31,419 nucleotides of DNA, taken from IMG/VR virus record IMGVR_UViG_3300038701_001684, positions 1-31,419 of that record, one strand, 5' to 3'. Each line of letters begins with the position of its first letter. Positions within the stretch are counted from its first letter, which is position 1. The notes under the pieces were generated by a model. That model was not told the DNA's origin. It saw only the letters and a program-made list of their open reading frames with translations, and ran no database searches. The DNA comes from a virus. Shown piece after piece: positions 1-8,308 of the stretch. Made by a program: the position numbers and the translations under genes.

Positions 1-1670
1 ACCGACAGGCAGACATCCTCGACAAGTACTCCGACGCAATGACAAGCGCCTACGTGCGCGAAGGCGGCCCGGATAAAAGCGATATCGAGGGCTGGCTGAA
101 AGATGGCGAGGACCACTACTTCACCGCATCGGAGGCTATTGAATTGGGCCTCATTGATGACACAACCGAATCCGTGAGTATCGCGGCCTGCGCAAACATC
201 GATTTTGACAAATACAAACCACACCTGGCGGCAGCCGCTGCCATCACTGCCAAACAGGAGACTCCTATGGCTACCAAAAAGACTACGGCGGCAGAGCCTA
301 ACACCGCCACCGATAAGGACGAGCCCGTCAATGTGACGGCTATTGAAGAAGCCGCCATCGCCAAGCGCGAAAAAGAGATCAAGGCGCGTAACGAACAGGT
401 GATTTCCATCCTGGCGCCCCATATGTCCGTCAAGGGTATGGCTGAACTGAAGGACAAGGCGCTGTCCGACCCGGCCATGACTGTTGAGGCGGTCCGCGAG
501 GAGGCGCTTGCTCTTCACGGAAAAGGCGCCGAGTCCCTGCAGCAGGCTGGTGGCGCCCGGGTCGAGGTGATCGAGGATGAGCGCGATAAGCGTGTTGACG
601 CCGCTACCAGCGTTATTCTGGCACGCGCCAACATCAAGACCCCGGATGGTAAGCGGATCGATATGTCAGGCAATCCGTATCGCGGCATGACGCTGATGGA
701 TATCTCCCGCGAGTGCCTGGCCAGAGCGGGAATCGACGTTCGCGGCCGCAACAAGCTGGAGGTTGTCGCATCCGCCTTCACCCAGTCAACCAGCGACTTC
801 CCCGTGCTGCTGGAAAACGCCATGCACAAGGCCCTGCTGGCTGGCTACATGACCGCGCCCGATACCTGGACTCGCTTCTGCTCGGTTGGCTCTGTTTCCG
901 ACTTCCGAGCACACAACCGATACATGATTGGCTCCCTCGGCAATCTGGACGATCTCAACGAACTCGGCGAGTTCGAGAACAAGCAGATTGGAGACGGCCG
1001 AAAAGAGTCCGTATCTATCGGCACCAAGGGCAATCTGATCAACCTCAGTCGTCAGGCGATCATCAACGACGACCTGGGCGCGTTTGTCGGCCTGGCAAAC
1101 TCTCTTGGTCGAGCAGCCCGCCGCACCATCGAGTCCAAGGTCTACGCGACACTGGCGCTGAACTCCGGGCTTGGTCCGACTCTCAGCGACGGAAAATCGG
1201 TATTCCATGCCGATCACGGAAACATCGGATCGGCTGCGGCCCTTTCTGTCGAGTCAATCGATGCAGATCGCGTTCTGATGGCCAAGCAGACCGATGTGAA
1301 CGGCAACGACTATCTGGATCTGCGCCCAAGCATCCTGCTTCTGCCCATCGGCCTTGGCGGACAGGCTCGCGAAATCAACGCACAGGAGTACAACGATGCG
1401 TCACAGAAAAACCAGCGCCGCCCGAACAGCGTGCGCGGGCTCTATAGCGACATCGTCGACACGCCGAGGCTGACCGGCACCGCGCGCTATTCCTTCGCTG
1501 ATCCCAATGAGGCCCCAGTCCTGGAGGTGTCGTTCCTGGATGGCGAGCAGGAGCCGTTCCTCGACATGCAGGACGGCTGGGGTGTCGACGGCGTTCAGTA
1601 CAAGGCCCGTCTCGACTTTGGTGTGAGCGGTGTTGGCTACGAGGGCGCCGTTCGCAACGCAGGCGGCTAA
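1..1670 (+). CDS. Prohead protease / major capsid protein fusion (5' end outside window)
   Basis: The frame is open from the first bases, so the gene begins upstream; the first in-window ATG (39) is not its start. The first ~60 residues are the tail of a ClpP-like (S14) head protease, with the family's phrase DDTT after an EAIELGLI helix (F-A-EA-ELGL pattern). An Ala/Lys/Glu-rich, probably helical scaffold-like segment follows to about residue 165. The rest is a Mu gpT-type capsid subunit ending in a GYEGAVRNAGG tail. Known fusions of this type release capsid protein by self-cleavage during head assembly. An in-frame internal start at 267 could also make a 467-aa capsid precursor alone. Next gene is decoration protein. 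Confidence 0.88.
   Translation, partial: RQADILDKYSDAMTSAYVREGGPDKSDIEGWLKDGEDHYFTASEAIELGLIDDTTESVSIAACANIDFDKYKPHLAAAAAITAKQETPMATKKTTAAEPNTATDKDEPVNVTAIEEAAIAKREKEIKARNEQVISILAPHMSVKGMAELKDKALSDPAMTVEAVREEALALHGKGAESLQQAGGARVEVIEDERDKRVDAATSVILARANIKTPDGKRIDMSGNPYRGMTLMDISRECLARAGIDVRGRNKLEVVASAFTQSTSDFPVLLENAMHKALLAGYMTAPDTWTRFCSVGSVSDFRAHNRYMIGSLGNLDDLNELGEFENKQIGDGRKESVSIGTKGNLINLSRQAIINDDLGAFVGLANSLGRAARRTIESKVYATLALNSGLGPTLSDGKSVFHADHGNIGSAAALSVESIDADRVLMAKQTDVNGNDYLDLRPSILLLPIGLGGQAREINAQEYNDASQKNQRRPNSVRGLYSDIVDTPRLTGTARYSFADPNEAPVLEVSFLDGEQEPFLDMQDGWGVDGVQYKARLDFGVSGVGYEGAVRNAGG
255..269 (+). promoter_or_regulatory. Internal ribosome binding site and in-frame ATG in the protease-capsid fusion
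   Basis: CAGGAG at 255-260 lies six bases before ATG 267-269, in frame with the fusion. The resulting protein begins MATKKTTAA, just after the protease domain. This would permit separate, higher-level synthesis of the scaffold plus capsid part. Seen in sequence; use is inferred. Confidence 0.55.
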
Positions 1671-1679
1671 TCGACAACA

Positions 1680-1705
1680 GCCCGGCCGCATGCTCGCGGC
1701 CGGGC
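1680..1705 (+). other. Perfect 10-bp stem-loop after capsid gene
   Basis: GCCCGGCCGC, loop ATGCTC, GCGGCCGGGC. There is no following T-run, so it is more likely an mRNA-stabilising or processing hairpin, or a weak terminator, between the capsid and decoration genes than a full intrinsic terminator. Confidence 0.6.
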
Positions 1706-1733
1706 ACATCTCGACTATTAAGAGGAACAGAAA

Positions 1734-2117
1734 ATGGCTTCGAATGTTTACAACTCCAACAACATGATTGTCCGTCCGTGGACAAACGCCGGAACCGCTG
1801 TTTCAGCGGACGACATCGTTGTAATTGGATCTACCGGAGACGCCACGCTTGCCGTCGCACTGGTGGATATTGCTCAGAACGCCACTGGCTCGGTCGGCGT
1901 CAACTGTGGCGTCACCGTCGACAAGGTATCCGCCGCCGTATTCAAGCAGGGCGAGTCCCTGATCTGGGACTCCAGCGTTGGCAAGTTCGACGACAACCAG
2001 GCAACCCCGGCAAGCGGCGACGTGTCCGGCTCCTGTCTCGCGGATGCGGACGGCGCGAACCTGGAAACCAGCTGCAATGTCTGGCTGACCGGTATCCCCG
2101 GAACCCTGACAGCGTAA
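1734..2117 (+). CDS. DUF2190-family capsid decoration (cement) protein
   Basis: 127 aa, preceded by AAGAGGAACAGAAA. It is Gly/Ala/Val-rich and all beta, with the family's pattern: an N-terminal DxVVIGS-like strand (residues 27-33), a GxVSVNCGVTVD-like strand around 50-60, then a FKQGESLIWDSS-like strand. DUF2190 proteins are small trimeric capsid decorations or head fibres, and the position immediately after the capsid gene fits. The family call is from pattern and synteny, not a search. Confidence 0.7.
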   Translation: MASNVYNSNNMIVRPWTNAGTAVSADDIVVIGSTGDATLAVALVDIAQNATGSVGVNCGVTVDKVSAAVFKQGESLIWDSSVGKFDDNQATPASGDVSGSCLADADGANLETSCNVWLTGIPGTLTA

Positions 2118-2160
2118 CGGCAAAGGAGGCGCAGGGACGCGCCAATCCGGAGACTAACCA

Positions 2161-2439
2161 ATGCTCGACAAAGACCCATCAAACTGGCTGGACCTTATCC
2201 CGTTCATGTTGCGCGCCGGCCAGACGCAAAAGCTGTCCATGCAGCGGATTGCAGAGGCCGTGATCATTGCAGGCATAACGGCCGGCGTGGTCATGTACTC
2301 AACACAGCAGGTGATCGCAGAGCGGCTTGAGGGTGTGCGTAAGGACGTTCAGCGGGTCGAGCAGAAGGTCAACGTCGTTGACAGTAAAGTCGAGCGCATA
2401 CGGAGTGATCTGTATGCGCCTGTCTTAGAATCGAGGTAA
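2161..2439 (+). CDS. Small one-pass membrane protein with coiled coil, unknown role
   Basis: 92 aa. A polar N-terminus is followed by one hydrophobic segment (about residues 33-48, AVIIAGITAGVVMYST) and a heptad-like charged tail (EGVRKDVQRVEQKVNVVDSKVERIRSDL). SD-like sequence GGAGAC is found before the ATG. It sits among head genes, far from the endolysin. A single TM segment plus coiled coil is also seen in XhlA-like hemolysins and some holin-like proteins, so a membrane role in lysis cannot be excluded; nothing here proves it. Confidence 0.6.
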   Translation: MLDKDPSNWLDLIPFMLRAGQTQKLSMQRIAEAVIIAGITAGVVMYSTQQVIAERLEGVRKDVQRVEQKVNVVDSKVERIRSDLYAPVLESR

Positions 2440-2445
2440 TCACAG

Positions 2446-2916
2446 ATGCCACATACAAACAAAGGGCTTGGCCTGCTACTGGAGGGCATGTTTCGCGGCC
2501 AGTTCAACGGCGGCTCCTTCCCGACCAACTTCTACGTGCTGCTTGCCACATCAGCGGCGGCAGTGACAGCCGACACCAACACCGTGGCCGACCTGACCCA
2601 GATTGCCACCGGCAACGGCTATGCCGACGGCGGTGCGGCCAAGGCGCGGGGCACGACGGATTTCGAGGCCATTGTCGAGGATGACACCAACGACTGGGCC
2701 TACGTGCAGACCACCGACGTGGTGTTCACCGCCTCCGGTGGCGCGATCCCGGACAGCGGTAACGGCGCCCGGTATGCAGCCCTGACCGATGACAACGCCA
2801 CCGTGGCCAGTCGCCTAGTGATGGGCGGCTGGGACCTGTCCAGCGACCGTACCGTATCCGATGGCCAGACACTCACCCTGCAGGACCCGGAATTCCGACT
2901 GCAGCAGGCCGCATAA
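2446..2916 (+). CDS. Phage structural protein, unknown family
   Basis: 156 aa, Thr/Ala/Gly/Asp-rich, no TM or signal. It begins MPHTNKGLGLLLEGMF and has repeating short beta-like stretches (NFYVLLATSAA; DWAYVQTTDVVFTA; RLVMGGWDLSSDRTV). It starts seven bases after the preceding gene and ends ten bases before the next, within the head operon. The composition suggests a virion component such as a head or neck accessory protein. No catalytic motif is visible. Confidence 0.6.
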   Translation: MPHTNKGLGLLLEGMFRGQFNGGSFPTNFYVLLATSAAAVTADTNTVADLTQIATGNGYADGGAAKARGTTDFEAIVEDDTNDWAYVQTTDVVFTASGGAIPDSGNGARYAALTDDNATVASRLVMGGWDLSSDRTVSDGQTLTLQDPEFRLQQAA

Positions 2917-2926
2917 GGAGCAGACC

Positions 2927-3262
2927 ATGACCGACATCAAACTCCCCGAGTGGGCCGCGCAGGATGAATCCGGCGCCATCGAGCTGGACCCGGCCATTGC
3001 CTACCCGCACTACATCGGCCTGCTGGGTCTGGGGGTCGACAAGTACGGCGCGGAGGTTGCCCGCCGCTGCGCTATCGCAGACCTGAAAGCCCTGTGTGGT
3101 GTGCCGCTGCGGGTCAAGATCATGAAGCGGCCGGACTGGGCGCTGTCTGCCTTGCCTGGTTCCGATGAAGACGCCCAGCGCGGCGCTGACGGTTTCCGCC
3201 AGCACTACGACAAGCTGACCCGGAAGCGGGCGGCGCGGTTCATGGCGGCCGGGGATCTGTAG
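2927..3262 (+). CDS. Hypothetical phage protein in head region
   Basis: 111 aa. The start at 2927 is chosen because AAGGAG (2914-2919) precedes it at good spacing; a longer frame begins inside the previous gene. The protein is mixed alpha, with an acidic N-terminus (LPEWAAQDESGAIELDP) and a basic C-terminus (DKLTRKRAARF). No recognised domain. It follows the preceding structural gene closely and is probably co-transcribed with it. Confidence 0.6.
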   Translation: MTDIKLPEWAAQDESGAIELDPAIAYPHYIGLLGLGVDKYGAEVARRCAIADLKALCGVPLRVKIMKRPDWALSALPGSDEDAQRGADGFRQHYDKLTRKRAARFMAAGDL

Positions 3263-3270
3263 GCGAGCAG

Positions 3271-3534
3271 ATGACCCTGATCAACTGGATCATCCATTGG
3301 TTTGCGGATCGCTCCAACTGCGTGTTTTACGCCGTTGGTCGGTATCGGCGCGAGGGCGGGTATCTGCTGTTTGAGCGGTCACCGATCCCTGGTGCGATGG
3401 TCAGAGCCAGTTGGTCGCCGGATTTTCGCACCTGGTTTAGCTACGTTGAGGAAGGCGGGATGCGATTCAAGCGGTGGCAAGTAATGATCAGGCAGATTTG
3501 GTTTAAAGGATATGTGCGGGAGTACAGACGGTAG
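3271..3534 (+). CDS. Small Trp/Arg-rich hypothetical protein
   Basis: 87 aa, basic and aromatic (WIIHWFADRSNC at the N-terminus; RFKRWQVMIRQIWFKGYVREYRR at the C-terminus). AGGCGAGCAG precedes the ATG. Its stop overlaps the GTG start of the next gene by one base, suggesting coupled translation. Base composition begins to fall in GC from here into the two adhesin-like genes. No function recognised. Confidence 0.5.
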   Translation: MTLINWIIHWFADRSNCVFYAVGRYRREGGYLLFERSPIPGAMVRASWSPDFRTWFSYVEEGGMRFKRWQVMIRQIWFKGYVREYRR

Positions 3535-4712
3535 TGGCAACCCCTCAGTCAGATAACTACAGCGCAGCAACCGGCCAGGGTATTTATGGGGGCAGGTTTA
3601 ATCGCCCCGCATGGCGACGAGATATGCCGCCTGAGACATGGGCAACAATACCTGCCACTAATAAGCTCTCTGATCTCAACCCGGCAAATGACCCGCTGAT
3701 AAATCCAGATTATCCGTCAGCGCCGGAATGGATGGGCAACCATGCCAATATTATCGGAGCATGGTGTGGCGCTTGTAATAATGACGCTGTGCTGTGGCTA
3801 CCTCTCTCTGGCGGGCATGCGGATTATGGTGGCAATGAGCCATATAGGATCAACTTGATGAATGAACCACCAACATGGGAAATGGTGCGCTATCCATCAG
3901 GTGCAGTCGGAAATGTATTAACAACCCGAGACGGTCAGGAGTCAACTGGGCTCTATAGTGACGGTAGGCCCAGGGCTATCCACAGCTATAACAAGCCGGT
4001 CTATGTGCCCGATGTTGGGCCGGTTATTTCTGTGCAAGGCAGTACCTGGTATTCAGGGCAATCCGGGACTACAAAACCTATTTTTATAAATCCGGTGACA
4101 GGGGAGATGGATCATTTTTACGGTGCCCCCTCATCCGATAGCGGTACATCATCAGGGTCTGGTGCCTGTTACGATCCATCACGGCATGCAATTTGGCGTA
4201 GAGGTGCTGGCACGGCAAAAGTTCAGAAATTTGATATTGCAACGCAAGTGTGGACGAACCACGGGTCTCTGTTAGCTTGGAACGGGTATGTCGGGGTCGA
4301 GTATCTACCAGACCATGATTGCCTGTTTATTATATGTGGGTCATTGGCTAATGATTTTGCGGTATTTGACTGCGATACCAGCACCTACTACTACCCGTCT
4401 GTTTCTGGGGCGCTGCAAGGGCTTTCATTGTCAGGCGCGTGCCAACCTAGGTTAATACCTGGTACAAATTCTGTTGCAGTGTGGAACAACAGCACGGACA
4501 CAACGCTAATAAACACATTGTCATTTACAACAAACCCACGTACCGATATATGGGCGGTATCTCAGCTATCGGTGGCTGCTGAAAATTCGGTCACTCCAAC
4601 TGTAAGGGCTGGAAATGGCACATACGGACGTTTCTTCTACTCCCCGTCGCTGGATGGGTTTGGCGTGATTAACGCGACCAACCAGCCGATTTATTTTTAC
4701 GCGAGGTCATAA
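3534..4712 (+). CDS. Predicted beta-propeller-like virion protein
   Basis: 392 aa from GTG 3534 (TAGTG overlap with the upstream stop). No signal peptide, no TM. There are several Kelch-like blades: a Gly-Gly pair before an aromatic or hydrophobic run (LSGGHADYGGNEPYRINL at ~93-110, GSTWYSGQSGTTKPIF, HAIWRRGAGTAKVQKFD), with WxxxG patterns ending strands. Such folds are used as carbohydrate- or receptor-binding domains. It is noticeably more AT-rich than the capsid and tail genes, as is the next gene, which suggests recent exchange. The fold is inferred from repeat pattern only; no enzymatic motif is seen. Confidence 0.55.
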   Translation: MATPQSDNYSAATGQGIYGGRFNRPAWRRDMPPETWATIPATNKLSDLNPANDPLINPDYPSAPEWMGNHANIIGAWCGACNNDAVLWLPLSGGHADYGGNEPYRINLMNEPPTWEMVRYPSGAVGNVLTTRDGQESTGLYSDGRPRAIHSYNKPVYVPDVGPVISVQGSTWYSGQSGTTKPIFINPVTGEMDHFYGAPSSDSGTSSGSGACYDPSRHAIWRRGAGTAKVQKFDIATQVWTNHGSLLAWNGYVGVEYLPDHDCLFIICGSLANDFAVFDCDTSTYYYPSVSGALQGLSLSGACQPRLIPGTNSVAVWNNSTDTTLINTLSFTTNPRTDIWAVSQLSVAAENSVTPTVRAGNGTYGRFFYSPSLDGFGVINATNQPIYFYARS

Positions 4713-6163
4713 TGGCTGATTACACAATTACAGTCGGCCCGAGTGCCCGTGACTATACGACGCTGCAAGATGCGTGGAATTCCCTGCCATCTACTATTGA
4801 TGCGGCTGATACATACTATATCAGCGTTGATGCCGGTTCCTATTCTGGAATTGATGACGCATCGAATTTAAAAACCATCAACGGTCGGGTTCATATTCTC
4901 CCTGCTGCTGGGGATGCATGGTATGAAAATATAAATCTTGCGTCAGACGCCCTAGCATTTCTTGGAACACGTGGCGTAGTAATTACCGGTTCAGTGTATT
5001 TAAAAAGTGTGGTTCAGGTTCATGGGAATGTGACATTTGATGGCCTACAGATCGAGGCCACCGGTTATGATGGCGCGTTGCAGATAGAGGATAGTGGCTG
5101 GATAGTAGACCGATGTATTCTTATCGCGAGTGGGTCAGCAGAGCGGCCGTTTCGAGCTACAGGAAATTGCGGCGGATCGCTTCAAAACTCACTTATAGTG
5201 TCGAACACATCAAATTCAAACAATTACGGTATATACATACGCGATACAAATTCAGCATCAGTAAACATAAACAATAATATCCTAATCTGTGTTGGCGGAG
5301 GCGGGGGGGCGTGGCTGCATGGGAACTACGGTGGCGACTCTATTGCAAAAAATAACATTATTTTCGGTTTCGCTGCTGCAACAGCAAGTCGTGTTTCTTC
5401 GTCATCAGCCAACAACCTCACTGATCTCAGTTCACTGCCCGGAACGGGAAACATTGTTTCCCAAACAATCTCAGACCATATAGAGAGCATATCAACGTAT
5501 GACGCGAGAATTAAATCATGGTCGAGTGCGTTAGCGGGTGGTGTTGACACGGGACTCACTTATGACATAACCAATCAACCGCGCTCAGTGCCCCTATCTA
5601 TTGGTGCACAGGAAGATGCTGCGGGTGCTGATGCCTACGGTTTTACCGATCAAACAGGCGCTGCGTTGTCTACGCTGACCACCTCTGACACCATTACGGT
5701 GACGGGCATTGATGCGTCAACGCCGATCAGCATTACCGGTGGCGAGTACTCGATCAACGGCGGCGCTTACACATCAGCATCTGGCAACGTGGTTGTTAAC
5801 GACACCGTGACCCTGCGCGTGACCAGCTCTGCAAGCTACTCAACCGCAGTCAATGTTGCTCTTGATATCGGTGGAGTGCAGGACACATGGACTGTCACCA
5901 CGATGGCGCAGCCGGTTGGTACGCTGACCTTACCCGCCATGAAAAACAACACAGGCACAGTCAACGCCAGCGATACCGGCATCACCGTGGACGTTTACAG
6001 CGTATCAACCGGCGATCTGGTAGAGCGATTTACCGGTGAGACTACTGACGCATCTGGCATCTGCGCCGTTAGCAGCGTAAATATTATCGCGGCAACGGAT
6101 TATACGGTAGTCGTTCGTCGCTCCAACGATGCGATTGGCGTAGCAGAGATAACCGCTACATGA
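4712..6163 (+). CDS. Predicted parallel beta-helix protein with C-terminal Ig-like domains
   Basis: 483 aa; ATG overlaps the preceding TAA by one base. Residues ~10-210 carry a pectate-lyase-like opening (DYTTLQDAWNSLP) and turns rich in Asn/Gly/Ser, typical of right-handed beta-helix proteins (e.g. VNINNNILICVGGGGG). Residues ~300-390 look like a first beta-sandwich (TITVTGIDASTPISITGGEYSINGG), and ~395-483 like a second (carboxypeptidase-regulatory-like, TDASGICAVSSVNI). Tailspike and host-binding proteins share this architecture. It lies in the head-tail border, not near the tail tip. AT-rich like its upstream partner. Confidence 0.6.
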   Translation: MADYTITVGPSARDYTTLQDAWNSLPSTIDAADTYYISVDAGSYSGIDDASNLKTINGRVHILPAAGDAWYENINLASDALAFLGTRGVVITGSVYLKSVVQVHGNVTFDGLQIEATGYDGALQIEDSGWIVDRCILIASGSAERPFRATGNCGGSLQNSLIVSNTSNSNNYGIYIRDTNSASVNINNNILICVGGGGGAWLHGNYGGDSIAKNNIIFGFAAATASRVSSSSANNLTDLSSLPGTGNIVSQTISDHIESISTYDARIKSWSSALAGGVDTGLTYDITNQPRSVPLSIGAQEDAAGADAYGFTDQTGAALSTLTTSDTITVTGIDASTPISITGGEYSINGGAYTSASGNVVVNDTVTLRVTSSASYSTAVNVALDIGGVQDTWTVTTMAQPVGTLTLPAMKNNTGTVNASDTGITVDVYSVSTGDLVERFTGETTDASGICAVSSVNIIAATDYTVVVRRSNDAIGVAEITAT

Positions 6164-7212
6164 GTATACGGGTAGACACAGCGCCATTAATCGCAAACTC
6201 GCTGATTGTTGGTGATACCGGCCTCGGTGTGCTGGGCTCCGAAGTGCCCAGCACGGGCGAGAGCGGCCCGGGGTATCTTTACAACGATTTGAGTCTGCCG
6301 GCTGATGCCAACAAAGAAGTACGTGGTGAGATTGTTACATGGCCGTCGGCGGGGGATCTTTACGCATACGAGGATACATCGTTCGAGTTTACCGGTGCGC
6401 CGGATGGTGAATATTCATTCACCTATCAGCTTTATGTTGACGGCGTGGCTACAGGGTCACCAGAAACGGTTTCTCTGAGTGTTGGCACACTGGGCGTTGA
6501 TGTTTCGCTATCGCCTATCACCGCATACGCCACGGCCAGTGTCACGGCGATAGCAGGATCGATTGGTGTAGTAATTGCGCCATCCACGGCCCACGGCAAA
6601 ACCAGCATCACAGGCGCATCACTGGGTGACATAACCACAACCCCGGCCCCGGCGACTGCCTACGGCAAATCCCTTGTCAGCCTGATCGAGCAGGGCAGCA
6701 TTACCGTGGACCTTCCGGCAGCGGTCGCCCATGCCGCCACGGTCAACCCGACGATCCTGCAAAACGGCGTGGCGGTATCACCGGACCCGGCAACGGCCTA
6801 TGGCGCTGCGCAGATCGGCGGCGTGCAACTGGGCAGTACCGCGATAACACCAACACCGGCCACCGCCTATGGTTCTGCCAGTGCAACGCCGGTACTCGGC
6901 AGCCTATCGCTGCAGCCTACCCCGGCCATGGCCTACGGGCGGGCGCTGGGCGCGGATGTGGCGGCCTCTGGCCTGGCGGTGCAGCCAGATCCCGCGACGG
7001 CATATGGCACGGCGCTGAACCCCGGCCTGCACTTTGGCGCGGTGACGGTTGACATGCTGCCGGCAACGGCCTATGGGGCGGCAGTTGATCCGCTGGTGTT
7101 GATTGATGGGGCCGGGGAGTTCCTCGCGGGGAACCCGCGTGTCTGGTCACTACCCCCGCGCTCGCACACTTGGTCACTACCGCAGCGCTCGCACACATGG
7201 GAGATCAATTAA
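6160..7212 (+). CDS. Repeat protein: nine ~23-residue PATAYG repeats with duplicated WSLPxRSHT tail
   Basis: 350 aa; ATGA overlap with the preceding gene. Residues ~40-110 resemble an Ig-like domain. From ~120 to 306 a 22-23-residue unit recurs nine times, each centred on (P)ATAYG or a variant (ITAYA 120, STAHG 142, ATAYG 165, AVAHA 188, ATAYG 211, 234, AMAYG 256, ATAYG 279, 302). The regular spacing suggests a stacked solenoid or fibre shaft. The C-terminus has two tandem nine-residue copies WSLPPRSHT / WSLPQRSHT then WEIN, encoded by a 27-bp near-direct repeat, a possible docking peptide for the next, small structural protein. Role inferred: structural or attachment fibre. Confidence 0.6.
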   Translation: MSIRVDTAPLIANSLIVGDTGLGVLGSEVPSTGESGPGYLYNDLSLPADANKEVRGEIVTWPSAGDLYAYEDTSFEFTGAPDGEYSFTYQLYVDGVATGSPETVSLSVGTLGVDVSLSPITAYATASVTAIAGSIGVVIAPSTAHGKTSITGASLGDITTTPAPATAYGKSLVSLIEQGSITVDLPAAVAHAATVNPTILQNGVAVSPDPATAYGAAQIGGVQLGSTAITPTPATAYGSASATPVLGSLSLQPTPAMAYGRALGADVAASGLAVQPDPATAYGTALNPGLHFGAVTVDMLPATAYGAAVDPLVLIDGAGEFLAGNPRVWSLPPRSHTWSLPQRSHTWEIN

Positions 7213-7535
7213 TGCCGTACACAGACCCGGATACCGACCTGTTCGTCCTGGCCAAGCAGCCGTGGGAAGACCTGCGCTATGACATGGACTTTTCCGATCA
7301 GATGCGTGATGGCGATGATCTGGCCTCTGTGTCCGCTGTCGTTGTAACCAACATGGGCAATGTTGACGGATCAGGCGACGTAACGGCCAGCGGCGAGACC
7401 GTGAGCGGCGACATTGCCCAGGTAAAACTGTCCGGCGGCGATGACCTGGAGAACTACAAAATCACGATACGCGCCATCACGACCGACGGCGACAAGATCG
7501 AGGGCGACGGGATGCTCTATGTGAGGGAGCAATGA
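7212..7535 (+). CDS. Small structural protein, possibly fibre-tail adaptor type
   Basis: 107 aa. The start at 7212 (TAATG overlap with the previous stop) is preferred over an upstream in-frame ATG inside the previous gene. The pattern WEDLRYDMDFSDQMRDGDDLASVSAVVV ... SGGDDLENYKITIRAITTDGDKIEGDGMLYVRE resembles the small beta-sandwich adaptor family of siphoviruses: an N-terminal xDW-like helix, then GD-I-S, with a final strand of a transport-like Ig fold. The assignment is from pattern only. Confidence 0.5.
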   Translation: MPYTDPDTDLFVLAKQPWEDLRYDMDFSDQMRDGDDLASVSAVVVTNMGNVDGSGDVTASGETVSGDIAQVKLSGGDDLENYKITIRAITTDGDKIEGDGMLYVREQ

Positions 7536-7846
7536 CCATCCGCGATATACAGGCCAGGGCGGCCCGTTCGGTGTTCCGAACGCTTGGCGCAGAGGTCAAA
7601 TACCACCACGTCGGCGGCGTTGTGAGTACGGTCCATGCCATCGAATCGGTATCGCCGGAGTTTATCCCAGACGGGTTAATGTCTCAGGTGCAGGAGAGCG
7701 AGACGGTTTACCACGTCAATGCCGCAGACATTCCAAGTCCGGCTAAGGGCGATTTCATCGTCGACGGGACGAAGAGGTTTGATGTGGTGACGGTCGAACC
7801 TACCGACAGATACAAGTTTGCGCTGATTGTGCGGGAGGTTATCTGA
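7532..7846 (+). CDS. Putative head-tail joining (neck) protein
   Basis: 104 aa; four-base ATGA overlap with the upstream gene and one-base overlap downstream. It has an N-terminal helix (RDIQARAARSVFRTLGAEVKY) followed by beta strands and the phrase DGTKRFDVVTVEPTDRYKFALIVREV, which resembles the ending of lambda FII / phage attachment proteins (short beta-barrel joining head to tail). Its position right before a terminator-like protein and the tail tube supports this. Moderate certainty. Confidence 0.55.
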   Translation: MTIRDIQARAARSVFRTLGAEVKYHHVGGVVSTVHAIESVSPEFIPDGLMSQVQESETVYHVNAADIPSPAKGDFIVDGTKRFDVVTVEPTDRYKFALIVREVI

Positions 7847-8307
7847 TGTTCGCAGATATTGTCACGCAGGCAGTAACCAGGTTATCGGCGATCAATAGGT
7901 CATCCGGATATAACACCGATATCGGCGATAACATAAAGCGCGGGGCAAGCGCGATGCCGCTTTCTGATCTCCCCTATTGCGCCGCCCATGTTGCCAGTCG
8001 AGCAGCCGAAGAAAGCGCGCAGGGAGGAAAGAGGCAAAAGGCATCCGCGCAACTCATTATCGAAGCGGCGGCAGAATACGGCGATCACTCGTTTGATGTG
8101 GCAAAACTACTGCTCGCTGATATACAAACCGCGATGGAGATCGAGCCGCAGAACCTAGGAGGGCTGTTAACCGGTAACGGCCTGGAGTGGGTTAGCGATG
8201 ACATCGTTTTTCCATCGGAGGGCAGTAACGTCGTCGGCGTTACGGTTATCTACTCAATCCCCCATCTCCGGTTTTACGGAGACCCAACCAAACCAGAGGT
8301 GAATTAA
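7846..8307 (+). CDS. Putative tail terminator / tail completion protein
   Basis: 153 aa, one-base overlap with the preceding gene and immediately before the tail tube gene. It is alpha/beta, with a Ser/Gly/Arg-rich N-terminal third and a hydrophobic C-terminus (SNVVGVTVIYSIPHLRF). Lambda U and Z-type proteins, which cap the tail tube and join it to the head, are about this size and in this position. Sequence similarity itself is not recognisable by eye, so this is a positional call. Confidence 0.45.
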   Translation: MFADIVTQAVTRLSAINRSSGYNTDIGDNIKRGASAMPLSDLPYCAAHVASRAAEESAQGGKRQKASAQLIIEAAAEYGDHSFDVAKLLLADIQTAMEIEPQNLGGLLTGNGLEWVSDDIVFPSEGSNVVGVTVIYSIPHLRFYGDPTKPEVN

Positions 8308-8308
8308 A

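Noticed and set aside
713-1447. 244-aa frame overlapping the capsid gene
   Set aside because: Same-strand shadow frame of the capsid coding sequence, Arg/Pro/Gln-rich and without SD.
2161-2439. Holin assignment for the one-TM coiled-coil protein
   Set aside because: Far from the endolysin among head genes; TM plus coiled coil alone is not specific.
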